This document shows, one piece after another, positions 7,578 to 22,813 of a DNA stretch of 64,000 nt. The stretch comes from a virus. Made by a program: the position numbers and the translations under genes. The DNA lies in IMG/VR virus record IMGVR_UViG_3300022752_000032, positions 1 through 64,000 of that record; one strand, given 5' to 3'. The notes under the pieces were generated by a model. It was not told the origin of the DNA. It did no database searches and was given only the letters and a program-made list of their open reading frames with translations. Numbering within the stretch: the stretch's first letter is position 1; each line of letters begins with the position of its first letter.

Positions 7578-8772
7578 GTCGATAGCTGAAAAGCTAGCCG
7601 CACTTATATCCCCTGGAGAATCAGGCTCGGATATAAGAAAAAATAACACGCCAGAAGCATGGCGCCCACGTATGGAGATAGATGAGACTGGCGGATACTT
7701 AGTTTCTATCCCTAGATCAGAAGGAAACCTGCCAGATGCCATAGAGATTTTAAAAGAGTTTAATTTAGATCCCAAAGACTGGATTGTTAGATCAGTTCGT
7801 AGGTCTAGATGGCAAAGATATGACGGCGAGTGGCTAGAGTCGGCAAGAATAAATGTAGTTGCGTCAGAGATGATAAGAAAAGAAAATGATTTAGATTTAG
7901 AAAAACTTATAGAAGACATAAAAAAATGGAGACCTTCTGCTAGAGAAATAAAAGCAACAGGAGAGTTTGCTTTTGTATTTGCTCCCAGTGATCAACAAAT
8001 TGGTAAAAAAGGTAGTGGCGGCGGGACTTTAGAGTCTGTAGCAAGAATTCATCAAACCACCGAAGGCGGGATCCACAGATTAAAAGAGTTACGCAAGATA
8101 GGTAGAAGCCTAGGAACAACAGTAATTGCATTACTAGGAGATCATGTAGAGGGAAATGTTTCCCAGCATGGAAGATTGCAAGGACAGGCTTCTTCAGATC
8201 TAGGACTAACCGAGCAGACAAGAGTTGCTCGTAGACTATTAATGTCTCAAGTAAAAGCATTTGCTGAGATATCAGATCGAGTAGTTGTTCCAGTAGTTAA
8301 TGGAAACCATGATGAGGTAACTAGGCAAGTAGTTGCTAATCCAGCAGATGGTTGGAACACCGAGATTGCTAGCGCTGTGCAGGACGCTTGCGCAGAGAAT
8401 GAAAACTTAGCCCACGTTGAGTTTAGATATCCAGAAAGTGATCATCAAACTCTAGCAATAAATATAAATGGAACTATGCTTGGTTTATTTCACGGTCATC
8501 AATCTAGAGATCCAATTAAATATCTTTCAGGTCAAGCAGCAGGACAGACTGCTCTTGGCAATTGTGATGTTTGGTTATCTGGTCATTATCACCATTTTAA
8601 AAGCATGGATATAGGTCCTAGATTTTGGGCGCAGTGTCCGACTCTAGATCCTGGCTCTGCCTGGTTTAGAGATAGAACAGGGCTTGAGTCCCCTGCTGGA
8701 GTTTTAACAATGGTAATTGGAGAAGGTTACGACCCTCGTAGAGATATAAGCATTATCCCAGCTAGCAGGTAG
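7570..8772 (+). CDS. Calcineurin-like metallophosphoesterase
   Basis: A 400-residue protein. About 130 N-terminal residues of unknown fold precede a metallophosphoesterase domain with SDQQIG (Asp 141), GDHVEG (about 190-195), GNHDE (about 245-249), HGH (308-310) and GHYHH (338-342). These are the metal-binding motifs of the calcineurin-like superfamily, which hydrolyses phosphomono- or diesters, including SbcD/Mre11-type nucleases. Oddity: motif I reads DxQ instead of DxH, so one metal ligand is Gln. It is coupled to 7272-7577. The substrate cannot be told from sequence; a DNA-processing or nucleotide-turnover role is plausible. Confidence 0.85.
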   Translation: MSESIAEKLAALISPGESGSDIRKNNTPEAWRPRMEIDETGGYLVSIPRSEGNLPDAIEILKEFNLDPKDWIVRSVRRSRWQRYDGEWLESARINVVASEMIRKENDLDLEKLIEDIKKWRPSAREIKATGEFAFVFAPSDQQIGKKGSGGGTLESVARIHQTTEGGIHRLKELRKIGRSLGTTVIALLGDHVEGNVSQHGRLQGQASSDLGLTEQTRVARRLLMSQVKAFAEISDRVVVPVVNGNHDEVTRQVVANPADGWNTEIASAVQDACAENENLAHVEFRYPESDHQTLAININGTMLGLFHGHQSRDPIKYLSGQAAGQTALGNCDVWLSGHYHHFKSMDIGPRFWAQCPTLDPGSAWFRDRTGLESPAGVLTMVIGEGYDPRRDISIIPASR

Positions 8773-8919
8773 AAAAATGCTCTATAATAAAGACAACTTT
8801 ATAAGCACTTTTTAATAAAATAAAAAAGTAAGAGTGTTAAAAATCTTGTAGAATATAGAAAGACCTATCTAGTTCTACCTCGTTCAGACGTGTTCGAGTG
8901 ATAGTATTTTGGAGATTTA
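8773..8919 (+). promoter_or_regulatory. Probable promoter/leader of the fibre gene block
   Basis: This AT-rich 147-bp gap precedes the first collagen-like gene. TATAAT at 8783-8788 and TAGAAT near 8850 are candidate -10 elements, but neither has a good -35. A GGAG ribosome site lies just before the ATG at 8920. No terminator hairpin is evident after the phosphoesterase stop. Confidence 0.35.
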
Positions 8920-11178
<2,259 letters not shown>

Positions 11179-11189
11179 GGAGGGGCTAA

Positions 11190-14702
<3,513 letters not shown>

Positions 14703-15629
14703 TTGCGTCATCTTGTAGGAGTATTTTCCTCTGAAATATTAAAAAGAACTTTTGTAAGTGGAGGAACACTCTCATCTGATTCCACTTACTATTACCGAGT
14801 ATTTACTAGTACAAGTGATTTAACAATAACTGGATCAAGTATATCTGTTGAATATTTAGTTATTGCTGGTGGCGGTGGTGGTGGAAGTGGCGGTGGTGGT
14901 GGTGGCGCAGGTGGAGTTCGTTCTAGTACTGCAACTCTTTCAGCAGGATCATATAATGCAACTATTGGCGCAGGAGGTGGCTACAGTTCTGGAAGTCCAT
15001 CTTCATTTAATTCTTTAAATACATCAGGCGGCGGCCGCGGCGCAGAGTATGCTAGCGCTGGTGGTAATGGCGGTTCAGGTGGTGGCGGTAGAGGTTGGTT
15101 TGGAGCAAACCAAGCAGCAGGTTCTGGTAACGCAGGTGGTTATTCACCTGTAGAAGGCTATGCAGGTGGAACTTACGCATCACAAGGTAATGGCGGAGGC
15201 GGTGGAGCAGGAGCAGCTGGTAGTGCAGCAAGTGGTAATAATGGTGGAGCAGGTGGAAATGGAACTTCTGCATATTCAACATGGTTATCTGCTATTAGTT
15301 CGGTAATGGGTGGAATAGGAGGATTTTTTAATTTAACTTGGCAACAAGCAACATCTTCTGGATATATTGCTGGCGGCGGAGGTGGAGGAAGCGTAAATAA
15401 CTCAAACTCTGCATCAAGAGGTTTAGGAGGAGGAGGGGTCGGAAACTATTTTACATCTGCTGGAGATGCGTTAAATTTTTATCAATGTAGTGCAACTACA
15501 AATACAGGTTCAGGTGGCGGCGGAGGTGGTGGTGGAGTTAGAAGCAGTGATGGTCAAAGTTATGATTCAACAGGCGGTGGTGGTGGCTCAGGAATAGTTG
15601 TAGTTAGATATCTAAAATCTGCAGTATAA
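14703..15629 (+). CDS. Glycine-rich fibre/adhesin protein
   Basis: A 308-residue protein starting at TTG (MRHLVGVFSSEILKRTF) right behind the TGA of the collagen-like gene, so it probably depends on translational coupling. A 50-residue N-domain (SSDSTYYYRVFTSTSDLTITG) leads to VEYLVIAGGGGGGSGGGG and a long polyglycine body ending GGGGGSGIVVVRYLKSAV. It lacks the VSWA tail of the copies at 98 and 1530. Its head is like the HTF...SGTFTP segment of the fusion proteins at 23370 and 24695. Probable adhesin tip for the preceding rod. Confidence 0.72.
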   Translation: MRHLVGVFSSEILKRTFVSGGTLSSDSTYYYRVFTSTSDLTITGSSISVEYLVIAGGGGGGSGGGGGGAGGVRSSTATLSAGSYNATIGAGGGYSSGSPSSFNSLNTSGGGRGAEYASAGGNGGSGGGGRGWFGANQAAGSGNAGGYSPVEGYAGGTYASQGNGGGGGAGAAGSAASGNNGGAGGNGTSAYSTWLSAISSVMGGIGGFFNLTWQQATSSGYIAGGGGGGSVNNSNSASRGLGGGGVGNYFTSAGDALNFYQCSATTNTGSGGGGGGGGVRSSDGQSYDSTGGGGGSGIVVVRYLKSAV

Positions 15630-15696
15630 AAATAATTTTAAAAAATATTTTAATCACCTTTTTTATCTAGGGTAAAATTAGTCCTGGGAATCATCC

Positions 15697-15706
15697 CACT
15701 CGAGTG
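15697..15706. promoter_or_regulatory. Palindrome upstream of collagen-like gene 3
   Basis: A perfect 10-bp palindrome CACTCGAGTG lies 15 bp before the ATG at 15722, just after GGGAATCATCCC. A TAAAAT at 15673-15678 could be a -10 element. This could be an operator; the evidence is short. Confidence 0.3.
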
Positions 15707-15721
15707 AAATGAGATAAATCT

Positions 15722-17950
15722 ATGCCAATTAACTTCCCAGACAGTCCGTCGTTAAATCAGACGTTCTCATCTGGAACAACAACTTGGCGTTGGAATGGCA
15801 CAGTATGGCTAGTAGTTCGTGACTTTGCACCAACAGGTGCAACAGGTGCGACAGGTCAAACTGGTGCTGCAGGACAGACCGGCGCTACTGGTGCAGTAGG
15901 TAATACAGGTGCGCAAGGTAATACTGGTGTAACTGGTCAAACAGGTGCAGTTGGTAACACAGGTGCGCAAGGTAATACTGGTGTAACAGGTCAAACTGGT
16001 GCAGTTGGTAATACTGGTGCAGTAGGTAATACTGGTGCAGTTGGTAATACTGGTGCTGATGGAAATACAGGAGCACAAGGTAATACTGGCCCAACTGGTA
16101 TCACTGGATACACTGGCCCAACTGGTCAAACTGGTGCAGTAGGTAACACAGGTGCAAACGGTAATACGGGTGCAACTGGTGATATTGGTGCAACTGGTGC
16201 AACTGGTGCACAAGGTAACTTTGGTGGTATTACTGTTGATTACAACTTTAGTACTAACACAACTGTTTCCGATCCAGGTTCTGGCAACGTAAAGTTCAAC
16301 AACGCTAACGTATCTCTTGCATCAAAGATGTCTATTGATGACGAAGATGGTAATGCAACAGATATTCAATCAATGCTACGCACAATTGATGACTCAACAA
16401 GCACAATTAAAGGTCACTTCCGCGTATCAAATAAAGCAGATTCTACAGATTTTGCTTTATTCACAATCAGCGCAGTTACAGAGCAAACAGGCTTCTTTGA
16501 AGTAGATGTTGCTTATGTATCTGGCTCATCAACATCATTTTCAAATGGTGAAGATGTAATTATCACTTTTGCAAGAACAGGTGATGCTGGAGCACAAGGT
16601 AATACTGGAGCACAAGGTAATACTGGTGCTACAGGTATCACTGGTGCTACTGGTGCAGTAGGTAATACTGGAGCAACAGGCCCAACTGGTGAAGTTGGTA
16701 ATACTGGTGCTACAGGTATCACTGGTGCTACAGGTGCAGTAGGTAATACAGGTGCTGTAGGTAATACTGGTGCAGTAGGTAATACTGGTGCACAAGGTAA
16801 TACTGGTGTAACAGGTCAAACTGGTGCAGTTGGTAATACTGGTGCAGTAGGTAATACTGGCGCTACAGGATTAACTGGTGTAACTGGTGCTACTGGTAAC
16901 ACAGGTTCTAACGGAACATTTGCAACAACTGATGCAAACCCTCCAACAAGCCCATCTCCTGTAACTGGAGATTCATGGTTTGATCCTACAAACGGTATCG
17001 TATTTGTTTACTACGACGGTTTCTGGGTTGAAGCAGTTGGTGGAAACGTAGGTCCTACAGGTATTACTGGTCCTACAGGTGCAGTTGGTAATACAGGTGC
17101 ACAGGGTAACTTCGGTGGCGCAACATTTAAGTATGCGTTCGATACAAATACCGCAGACTCAGATCCAGGCGCAGGTGATGTCAAGTTCAGTAATGCGAAC
17201 GTATCACTAGCATCATACATGTACATCAATAAGACAGACGCAGATGCATCAGATATCTCGTCATTCTTAACAACTATTGATGATTCAACAAGCCCAATTA
17301 AGGGTCACTTAAAGCTAACAAACATCTCTAACTCCAACGATTATGCATTGTTTACAATTGTAAATAACAGCATCACAAGTGGAGATTATTTCAAGGTGGC
17401 TGTTGCTTACGTATCAGGCTCGACATCGTTCTCGGCGGCAGAGTCCGTTACGATTACGTTTGCTCGTACAGGTGACGCAGGTGCTAATGGAGCAACTGGA
17501 GCAACTGGTCAAACAGGTGCTGTAGGTAATACTGGTGCAGTTGGTAATACTGGAGCAACTGGAAATACAGGTGCTGTAGGTAATACTGGTGCAACTGGTG
17601 TAACAGGTCAAACTGGAGCAACAGGTTCAAATGCAGTGCTAACACTAGTTCAGAACCCACAAACTGGTACTTCATACACAATTGTTGTTGCAGATGTTAA
17701 TAAGTTAGTTGAGCTTAGCAACGCTAATCCAATTACGTTAACAGTCCCAACAAACGCAGCAACTGCTGGATTCAATGCTGGAGATCAGATTAACCTTCTA
17801 CAGACTGGCGCAGGTCAGGTAACTGTTGGAGGAGCTGGAGTTACAATCAATGGAACTCCTGGTCTAAAACTTCGTGCTCAGTATTCATCTGCTACGCTGA
17901 TCAAGCGTGCTACTGATACATGGGTACTTATCGGAGATCTTTCCGCATAA
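15722..17950 (+). CDS. Collagen-like fibre protein 3
   Basis: A 742-residue protein. The N-terminal tag [29 protein letters not shown] also starts the proteins at 18069 and 22276 and is common in aquatic phage virion proteins; it is probably an attachment peptide. Three Gly-X-Thr blocks (many GNT, GQT, GAV) alternate with two copies of a domain of about 110 residues beginning NFGG, and with one [19 protein letters not shown] island. The C-terminal head ends [24 protein letters not shown]. The islands use more C-ending codons than the neighbours, as the capsid gene does. A strong terminator at 17972-18006 follows, marking an independent, perhaps highly expressed, unit. Confidence 0.85.
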   Translation: MPINFPDSPSLNQTFSSGTTTWRWNGTVWLVVRDFAPTGATGATGQTGAAGQTGATGAVGNTGAQGNTGVTGQTGAVGNTGAQGNTGVTGQTGAVGNTGAVGNTGAVGNTGADGNTGAQGNTGPTGITGYTGPTGQTGAVGNTGANGNTGATGDIGATGATGAQGNFGGITVDYNFSTNTTVSDPGSGNVKFNNANVSLASKMSIDDEDGNATDIQSMLRTIDDSTSTIKGHFRVSNKADSTDFALFTISAVTEQTGFFEVDVAYVSGSSTSFSNGEDVIITFARTGDAGAQGNTGAQGNTGATGITGATGAVGNTGATGPTGEVGNTGATGITGATGAVGNTGAVGNTGAVGNTGAQGNTGVTGQTGAVGNTGAVGNTGATGLTGVTGATGNTGSNGTFATTDANPPTSPSPVTGDSWFDPTNGIVFVYYDGFWVEAVGGNVGPTGITGPTGAVGNTGAQGNFGGATFKYAFDTNTADSDPGAGDVKFSNANVSLASYMYINKTDADASDISSFLTTIDDSTSPIKGHLKLTNISNSNDYALFTIVNNSITSGDYFKVAVAYVSGSTSFSAAESVTITFARTGDAGANGATGATGQTGAVGNTGAVGNTGATGNTGAVGNTGATGVTGQTGATGSNAVLTLVQNPQTGTSYTIVVADVNKLVELSNANPITLTVPTNAATAGFNAGDQINLLQTGAGQVTVGGAGVTINGTPGLKLRAQYSSATLIKRATDTWVLIGDLSA

Positions 17951-17971
17951 CCTAAATATTAGGTAGAAATT

Positions 17972-18006
17972 GCCCATCTTTTTATAAAAGGTGGGCAGTT
18001 TCTTTT
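17972..18006 (+). terminator. Rho-independent terminator after collagen-like gene 3
   Basis: GCCCATCTTTT (17972-17982) pairs with AAAAGGTGGGC (17986-17996) over 11 positions with one T-G wobble and a TAT loop, followed by the T-rich AGTTTCTTTT. It lies 22 bp after the stop of 15722-17950. Confidence 0.85.
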
Positions 18007-18068
18007 ATATAGAAAGTTCAAATTTATAGTATAGTAGTCCTATCCTTTTGCTGAAGTAAGAGAGTAAT

Positions 18069-19430
18069 ATGCCTATAGATTTTCCTAATAGTCCTAGCGT
18101 AGATAGTACATTTACCTCTGGTAATACTACTTGGCGCTGGAGCGGTACCGCATGGAAAGTTGTCCGTAATATTGCCCCAACGGGTGCTACTGGACAGACT
18201 GGGCCTACGGGTGTAACTGGAAGTACTGGGCCTACAGGTATAACAGGTATAAATTGGCGAGCATCCTTTGATTTTATTGAATATAATGTCCGTGATGTAG
18301 TTCAATACAACGGCAGTACATATTTTTGTAACACATTTATTGCAAGCGGGGATGCTATCTCACATATCCCTAGCGTATCTGCACGCTGGGATTTACTTTC
18401 AGCTAAAGGTAGTACAGGACCTACAGGTCCAACAGGTGTAACTGGAAATACTGGTGTAACTGGAGATGACGGTCAATTTAGCGTAGCCGCAACAACTCCA
18501 CCAGCTTCTCCTGAAGTTGGGGATGCATGGTATGACTCTGCAAGTGGAAATTTATATGTTTATTATGATGGCTATTGGGTAGAGGCGGCAAGTGCCAATG
18601 ACGGCCCAACTGGTAATACAGGAGCAACTGGAGCAGTTGGTAATACAGGTGTAACGGGACAAACTGGTGCACAAGGAAACACAGGTGCAACGGGTATAAC
18701 TGGAGCAACTGGTTTAACGGGTGCAACGGGAAATACTGGAGCAACAGGTATAACTGGAGATGACGGTCAATTCTCAACAGTTGCAACAACACCACCTGCA
18801 GCACCCGAAGCAGGGGATGCATGGTATGACGCATCTTCAGGAAATGTTTATATTTATTATGATGGCTATTGGGTAGAGGCAGCGAGTGCTAATGATGGTC
18901 CTACTGGAAATACAGGTCCTACAGGACCAACTGGTATTACAGGAAGCACTGGAGGTACTGGACCTACAGGACCTACTGGTACTGCAACTTTAACTAGATA
19001 TCGTTTTGTAGCCGCAGGTGGCGAGACTGAAGTTTCTGGAGCAGATGCAAACTCAGTAACACTTGCCTATACCGCAGGCTATGAGCAAGTATTTCTTAAC
19101 GGTGTTTTACTTGTAAGAGGAACAGATTACACCGCAAGTAATGGAACTTCAATTGCTAGCCTTTCCGCTCTTGCTGTTAACGACATTGTTGAGATACTTG
19201 CAATTGGTGCCTATAACGTAGCAAACGCAGTTCTTTCAACTACAGTTGATGCAAAAGGTGACTTACTTGTAGGTACTGCCGCTGACACAATTGGTAGACT
19301 TGCAGTAGGAACTAATGATTACTATCTAAAAGCTAACTCAGCGGCCACAGGTGGTCTTGAGTGGGCAGCAGTTACAGTACCACCAGCAGATGATGACCAA
19401 GCAATACTAGCCGCACAAATATTCGGATAA
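18069..19430 (+). CDS. Collagen-like fibre protein 4
   Basis: A 453-residue protein. The N-terminal tag [29 protein letters not shown] matches 15722. A Gly-X-Thr stretch is followed by an island ([15 protein letters not shown]...RWDLLSAKG) with the aromatic layout of small chitin-binding-type modules, then two near-identical [24 protein letters not shown] modules between further triplets. The C-terminal 150 residues (from [18 protein letters not shown]) form a beta-rich domain with [18 protein letters not shown], common in tail-fibre knobs. A possible TATAGT -10 lies about 35 bp upstream. Confidence 0.8.
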   Translation: MPIDFPNSPSVDSTFTSGNTTWRWSGTAWKVVRNIAPTGATGQTGPTGVTGSTGPTGITGINWRASFDFIEYNVRDVVQYNGSTYFCNTFIASGDAISHIPSVSARWDLLSAKGSTGPTGPTGVTGNTGVTGDDGQFSVAATTPPASPEVGDAWYDSASGNLYVYYDGYWVEAASANDGPTGNTGATGAVGNTGVTGQTGAQGNTGATGITGATGLTGATGNTGATGITGDDGQFSTVATTPPAAPEAGDAWYDASSGNVYIYYDGYWVEAASANDGPTGNTGPTGPTGITGSTGGTGPTGPTGTATLTRYRFVAAGGETEVSGADANSVTLAYTAGYEQVFLNGVLLVRGTDYTASNGTSIASLSALAVNDIVEILAIGAYNVANAVLSTTVDAKGDLLVGTAADTIGRLAVGTNDYYLKANSAATGGLEWAAVTVPPADDDQAILAAQIFG

Positions 19431-19440
19431 GGAAAACAAA

Positions 19441-19788
19441 ATGGCAACTTTTACAAAAGTAAAACTTAGTGGTTCAACAGATGGCAAGGCAGTTAAGGTT
19501 GCTGCTACTGCTACAGCAGGAACAACTATTCATACAGCACACGCAACAGCCCTTGATGAGATTTGGCTATATGCACATAACTCATCAGCAACAGCAGTAA
19601 AACTTACCCTTGAATTTGGTGGAGTTGCTGCGCCAGATGACCATATTGAAATTAATATTGGCGCTGAAGGTACAGGATTAGTTCTTGTATCTCCTGGATT
19701 ATTATTAACAAACTCACTTGTAGTTAAGGCATTTGCTGGAACTGCTAACGTAGTTACTCTTACAGGTTATGTAAATAGGATTGCTTAA
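19441..19788 (+). CDS. Small beta-rich virion protein
   Basis: A 115-residue protein (MATFTKVKLSGSTDGKAVKVAATATAG) rich in beta-forming residues, with EIWLYAHNSSATAVKLTLEFGG and a hydrophobic C-terminus. Proteins like this occur in aquatic phages next to fibre genes and may be decoration or fibre-base proteins. It follows collagen-like gene 4 by 10 bp and overlaps the next start by one base (TAATG), so it is co-translated with the glycine-rich gene. No catalytic motif is visible. Confidence 0.6.
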   Translation: MATFTKVKLSGSTDGKAVKVAATATAGTTIHTAHATALDEIWLYAHNSSATAVKLTLEFGGVAAPDDHIEINIGAEGTGLVLVSPGLLLTNSLVVKAFAGTANVVTLTGYVNRIA

Positions 19789-20780
19789 TGTCAAGATACG
19801 GACAAAGAAGTAGATTAACTGGCGCTGCACAAGCCAACACTATTAACTATTGGTTTGGTGGTGGTTTTGCTCAACTTCCGATTGAGGTTGACTACCTTGT
19901 AGTTGCAGGCGGTGGCGCAGGTGGTGGTTGGAGTAGTGCGGGTGGAAGTGGAGCATCAGGCGGTGGTGGTGGTGGTGGTGTTCGTTGCACAGTAGATAAC
20001 ACAGGTCGGCTTGCAACTTTACCGACTGCTTTAAGTTTAACTCTAGGAACTACATATACAGTAACTGTTGGTGCTGGTGGTTCAACTGGTAATGGTGCAA
20101 ATTCATCATTTAGCGGAACTGGTATTACAACCATAACATCAACAGGTGGTGGTTATGGTGCAACTAGAGTCACGTTTAACGCTGCATCTGGTGGTTCAGG
20201 CGGTGGCGGTTATGGTGATGGCAGTGCAAATGCTGGTGCTGCTGGAACTGCTAACGAAGGTTTTGGCGGTGGTAATGGTTCAGGTTTAGATGGTGGCTCA
20301 TCAGGCGGCGGTGGTGGTGCTGGTGAAGTAGGAGAAAACGGATTTAGAGATGCTTCTTCTGGCGACTGGTTTGCAGGTGACGGCGGAGATGGTATTCAAA
20401 CATCCATAACTGGAACATCTATCTATTACGGTGGTGGCGGTGGTGGTGGTTCAGGCCCAGCAAGTGGTGGTTGGTTAGCGGCACCTAATGGTGCTGGTGC
20501 TGGTGGTGCTGGTGGTGGCGGTCGTGGAGCCCAAGCAAATCCAAGTGGACAAACATCACAAGCAGGAACTGCAAACACTGGTGGCGGGGGTGGTGGTCGT
20601 GATAATGATAACACTTACAATGGTTCAGCAGGTGGTTCTGGTGTAGTTATTCTTCGTTATCCAGATTCACGAACAATTACATTTGGTGCAGGCGTAACTG
20701 GTACTGAAAGCGCAGCAAGTGGTGGATACAAACGAGCAACAATTACCGCAGCAACTGCTGGAAATGTGAGTTGGTCATAA
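19788..20780 (+). CDS. Glycine-rich fibre/adhesin protein
   Basis: A 330-residue family member. The N-terminus is MSRYGQRSRLTGAAQANTIN, the body begins VDYLVVAGGGAGGGW and is mostly polyglycine with Ser/Asn, including YYGGGGGGGSG, and the tail GAGVTG...GGYKRATITAATAGNVSWS matches the minus-strand copies at 98 and 1530. The last base of its TAA is the first base of the next ATG (TAATG). The shared tail on opposite strands of the window points to duplication or exchange within one fibre repertoire. Confidence 0.75.
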   Translation: MSRYGQRSRLTGAAQANTINYWFGGGFAQLPIEVDYLVVAGGGAGGGWSSAGGSGASGGGGGGGVRCTVDNTGRLATLPTALSLTLGTTYTVTVGAGGSTGNGANSSFSGTGITTITSTGGGYGATRVTFNAASGGSGGGGYGDGSANAGAAGTANEGFGGGNGSGLDGGSSGGGGGAGEVGENGFRDASSGDWFAGDGGDGIQTSITGTSIYYGGGGGGGSGPASGGWLAAPNGAGAGGAGGGGRGAQANPSGQTSQAGTANTGGGGGGRDNDNTYNGSAGGSGVVILRYPDSRTITFGAGVTGTESAASGGYKRATITAATAGNVSWS

Positions 20781-21157
20781 TGGCACATTACGCTTGGATT
20801 GATAGTAATAATATAGTTATTAATGTAACCGTTGGTGTTGATGAAAACATTACACAACAAGGTGTAGGTGGTTCATCTGAGGCTTGGGAAACATTTTATA
20901 CAAACGCAGTTAATCAAGAAGGTGTATATTTAAAACGCACTTCCTACAACGGCAACATCCGTAAAAACTATGCAGGCATTGGGTATACCTATGATGCTAC
21001 ACGGGATGCTTTTATCCCACCTAAACCTTTTAACTCTTGGGTATTAGACGAGGCTACTTGCCAATGGCAAGCACCTACACCTATGCCTACAACAGAAGGT
21101 AAGTCTTACTACTGGTCAGAGGATGACCTATCTTGGAGGGAAATAACCAATGACTAA
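20780..21157 (+). CDS. Small virion-associated protein of the MAH(Y/F) family, copy 2
   Basis: About 125 residues from the ATG at 20780 (MAHYAWIDSNNIV); a TTG nine bases upstream is possible but lies inside the previous gene and is not conserved in the paralogues. It contains LKRTSYNGNIRKNYAGIGYTYDA and AP-PMPTTEGKSYYWSEDD. Paralogues are at 1121-1465 and 26116-26484. It directly follows the glycine-rich gene, repeating the pairing seen elsewhere. Likely an accessory or chaperone for the fibre tip; function not proven. Confidence 0.72.
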   Translation: MAHYAWIDSNNIVINVTVGVDENITQQGVGGSSEAWETFYTNAVNQEGVYLKRTSYNGNIRKNYAGIGYTYDATRDAFIPPKPFNSWVLDEATCQWQAPTPMPTTEGKSYYWSEDDLSWREITND

Positions 21158-21839
21158 AGCAAGAGATCTAGCCAATGCCTCAACAGCATTATCGGCTGTA
21201 TCAGCAACTGAGTTAGGGTATGTAGATGGTGTTACCTCTGCTATCCAGACACAGTTAGATGCAAAGACTGCAAAGTCTACCCTTACAACTACAGGTGATA
21301 TTTACTATGCATCTGCTGCTAATACCCCTGCTAGATTAGGCATTGGTAGCACAGGAAATGTACTCACTGTGGCATCAGGTATCCCTAGTTGGGCGGCTCC
21401 TGCTGGTGGTGGAAAAGTTTTGCAAGTTGTTTATGGTTCTTATTCTACTCAAGTTCAAAATGGTACAAAAACACCTGTTGATACCGGTTTAACTGCACAA
21501 ATTACACCTAGTTCAACATCAAGCAAAGTATTAGTTTTAATAAGCCAACAAGGTTGTTATAAAACTGCTGCTGGTAATGCTGATAGTAGCATCCGTTTAA
21601 GGTTATTAAGAAACAATGTTAGTCAATTACATATTGCTGATGTAATTTGTTATACAAATAGTAATTTATTTCTTGTCATTGGTTCTATTACAATGAACTA
21701 TCTTGATTCACCATCAAGCACAAGTACTTTAACTTATAAAACTGATATATTACAAAGCATAACTTTTGGCAATGCTGTTGGTTGTCAATATGATAGCGGC
21801 AATACATCAACAATGGTTTTACTAGAAATAGGAGCATAA
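21150..21839 (+). CDS. Tail-fibre-like protein
   Basis: A 229-residue protein. The N-terminal part has SATELGYVDGVTSAIQTQLD, a motif that recurs in many phage fibre proteins, then TTTGDIYYASAANTPARL and GNVLTVASGIPSWA, both typical of fibre shafts. The C-terminal half is a beta-rich domain with few charged residues (VDTGLTAQITPSSTSSKVLV). It overlaps the preceding gene by eight bases and is followed by a small Ala-rich protein, the usual order of fibre and assembly helper. Probable distal fibre subunit; receptor unknown. Confidence 0.75.
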   Translation: MTKARDLANASTALSAVSATELGYVDGVTSAIQTQLDAKTAKSTLTTTGDIYYASAANTPARLGIGSTGNVLTVASGIPSWAAPAGGGKVLQVVYGSYSTQVQNGTKTPVDTGLTAQITPSSTSSKVLVLISQQGCYKTAAGNADSSIRLRLLRNNVSQLHIADVICYTNSNLFLVIGSITMNYLDSPSSTSTLTYKTDILQSITFGNAVGCQYDSGNTSTMVLLEIGA

Positions 21840-21842
21840 TTT

Positions 21843-22097
21843 ATGGCAAAAACAAGTGAGGTACTAAATATGTTATTTCCTAATGGTGGTTATGTTGCGA
21901 TTGGAAATGATTATGAAGGAATTCAATTTTTAGATTGTGAACCAATTACTAAAGCAGAATTTGAAGCAGGATTTGCTCAATATGATGCTTGGAAAGCAGA
22001 GCAAGATGCAGCAAAGGCAACAGCCAAAGCAGCAGCCGAATCTAAACTTGCAGCCCTTGGATTAACTACCCAGGATTTAAGGGCTTTAGGTCTTTAG
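21843..22097 (+). CDS. Small fibre-associated protein with Ala-rich helix
   Basis: An 84-residue protein. A short globular N-half (FPNGGYVAIGNDYEGIQFL) is followed by a helix rich in Ala, Lys and Glu (AEQDAAKATAKAAAESK) and the ending LAALGLTTQDLRALGL. That ending is typical of tail-fibre assembly or chaperone C-termini. The protein at 26487-26723 has a comparable helical end. It lies three bases after the fibre-like gene. Probable assembly partner; role inferred from context. Confidence 0.62.
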   Translation: MAKTSEVLNMLFPNGGYVAIGNDYEGIQFLDCEPITKAEFEAGFAQYDAWKAEQDAAKATAKAAAESKLAALGLTTQDLRALGL

Positions 22098-22148
22098 CAT
22101 AATTTTGAGGGATTGTTCTACAAATATTAATAACTATTAAGGAGCACC

Positions 22149-22238
22149 GTGGTAATAATGGATAGACCCCTTTCTAGGGCTATAAATCATTTAAAATCGC
22201 GCCTTAAAAAACCGTTTTTAAACTATCAACGCAGATAA
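22149..22238 (+). CDS. Possible 29-residue basic leader peptide
   Basis: A GTG four bases after AAGGAG opens a 29-codon frame giving a basic peptide (MDRPLSRAINHLKSRLKKPF from its internal ATG). It lies just before the promoter at 22244-22252. No homologue is known to me, and a frame this short arises easily by chance. The L-x-R...H-x-K-x-R-x-x-KP pattern loosely resembles the small basic ORF at 29995-30189. Confidence 0.25.
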   Translation: MVIMDRPLSRAINHLKSRLKKPFLNYQRR

Positions 22239-22243
22239 GCACC

Positions 22244-22252
22244 TGCTATAAT
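22244..22252 (+). promoter_or_regulatory. Extended -10 promoter
   Basis: TGCTATAAT is a perfect extended -10 (TGnTATAAT). The -35 region at 17 bp is poor, as is common for extended -10 promoters. It lies 24 bp before the ATG at 22276, with the ribosome site AGGAGG between. Confidence 0.7.
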
Positions 22253-22275
22253 ACCTAGGTAACCAGGAGGAAAAA

Positions 22276-22809
22276 ATGCCAGCAATAGATTTTCCAAACT
22301 CTCCATCTGTCAACGATACCCATACCGTTGGCAACCGTGTTTGGAAGTGGAACGGTACCGTTTGGGAGGTCGTTCGTTCGACTGTTCCTTACTCTACTGG
22401 GGCAACTGGTTCTACCGGGCCAACAGGACCTACTGGCACTACAGGGGCTACGGGTACTACAGGCTCAACTGTAACTGGACCAACAGGTGCTGCTAGCGCT
22501 ATTTTGGCTATTAATAACGTAACTGGAACAACCTATACTTTACAAGCAAGTGATCTTAATGATCTTGTGACTTTAAGTAATGCCGCGGCAATTACTCTTA
22601 CAATTCCTCCATCAGTATTTAGTGCTAATGATGTTGTTAATGTTTCTCAAACTGGAGCAGGTCAGGTTAGTTTTGCTCAAGGGGCTGGAGTAACTATTAA
22701 CTCATCTGGTGCTACAGCAACTGCGCCTAAGTTAAGAGTTCAATACTCTTCAGCCGCAGTAATCTGCACAGCAAGTAATACGTTTTTAGTAGTAGGCGAC
22801 ATCTCCTAA
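22276..22809 (+). CDS. Short collagen-like fibre protein 5
   Basis: A 177-residue minimal version of the collagen-like set: the N-terminal tag ([20 protein letters not shown]...WKWNGTVWEVVR), only about a dozen Gly-X-Thr triplets, and the C-terminal beta domain (ILAINNVTGTTYTL to LVVGDIS) shared with 11193-14702 and 15722-17950. It has a clear promoter and a strong ribosome site. It may act as a short spike or a cap, or heteromerise with the long collagen proteins through the shared head. It is transcribed into the A-B-C cassettes. Confidence 0.75.
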   Translation: MPAIDFPNSPSVNDTHTVGNRVWKWNGTVWEVVRSTVPYSTGATGSTGPTGPTGTTGATGTTGSTVTGPTGAASAILAINNVTGTTYTLQASDLNDLVTLSNAAAITLTIPPSVFSANDVVNVSQTGAGQVSFAQGAGVTINSSGATATAPKLRVQYSSAAVICTASNTFLVVGDIS

Positions 22810-22813
22810 GCCA

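Noticed and set aside
15809-16213. Minus-strand Cys/Thr-rich frames that look like Cys-rich repeat proteins (also 16541-16819 and 17414-17611)
   Set aside because: They are the other antisense frame of the collagen repeats; the apparent Cys-Thr pattern comes from ACA/GCA-type triplets.
20426-20614. Pro-rich frames opposite glycine-rich genes (also 19892-20134 and 1459-1812)
   Set aside because: GGN codons read as CCN on the other strand give polyproline shadows; no independent signals.
22100-22260. Possible match of the 21-bp promoter box upstream of 22276
   Set aside because: Only a CGCGC core and A-run are shared; the spacing to TATAAT is different, so it is not the same element.
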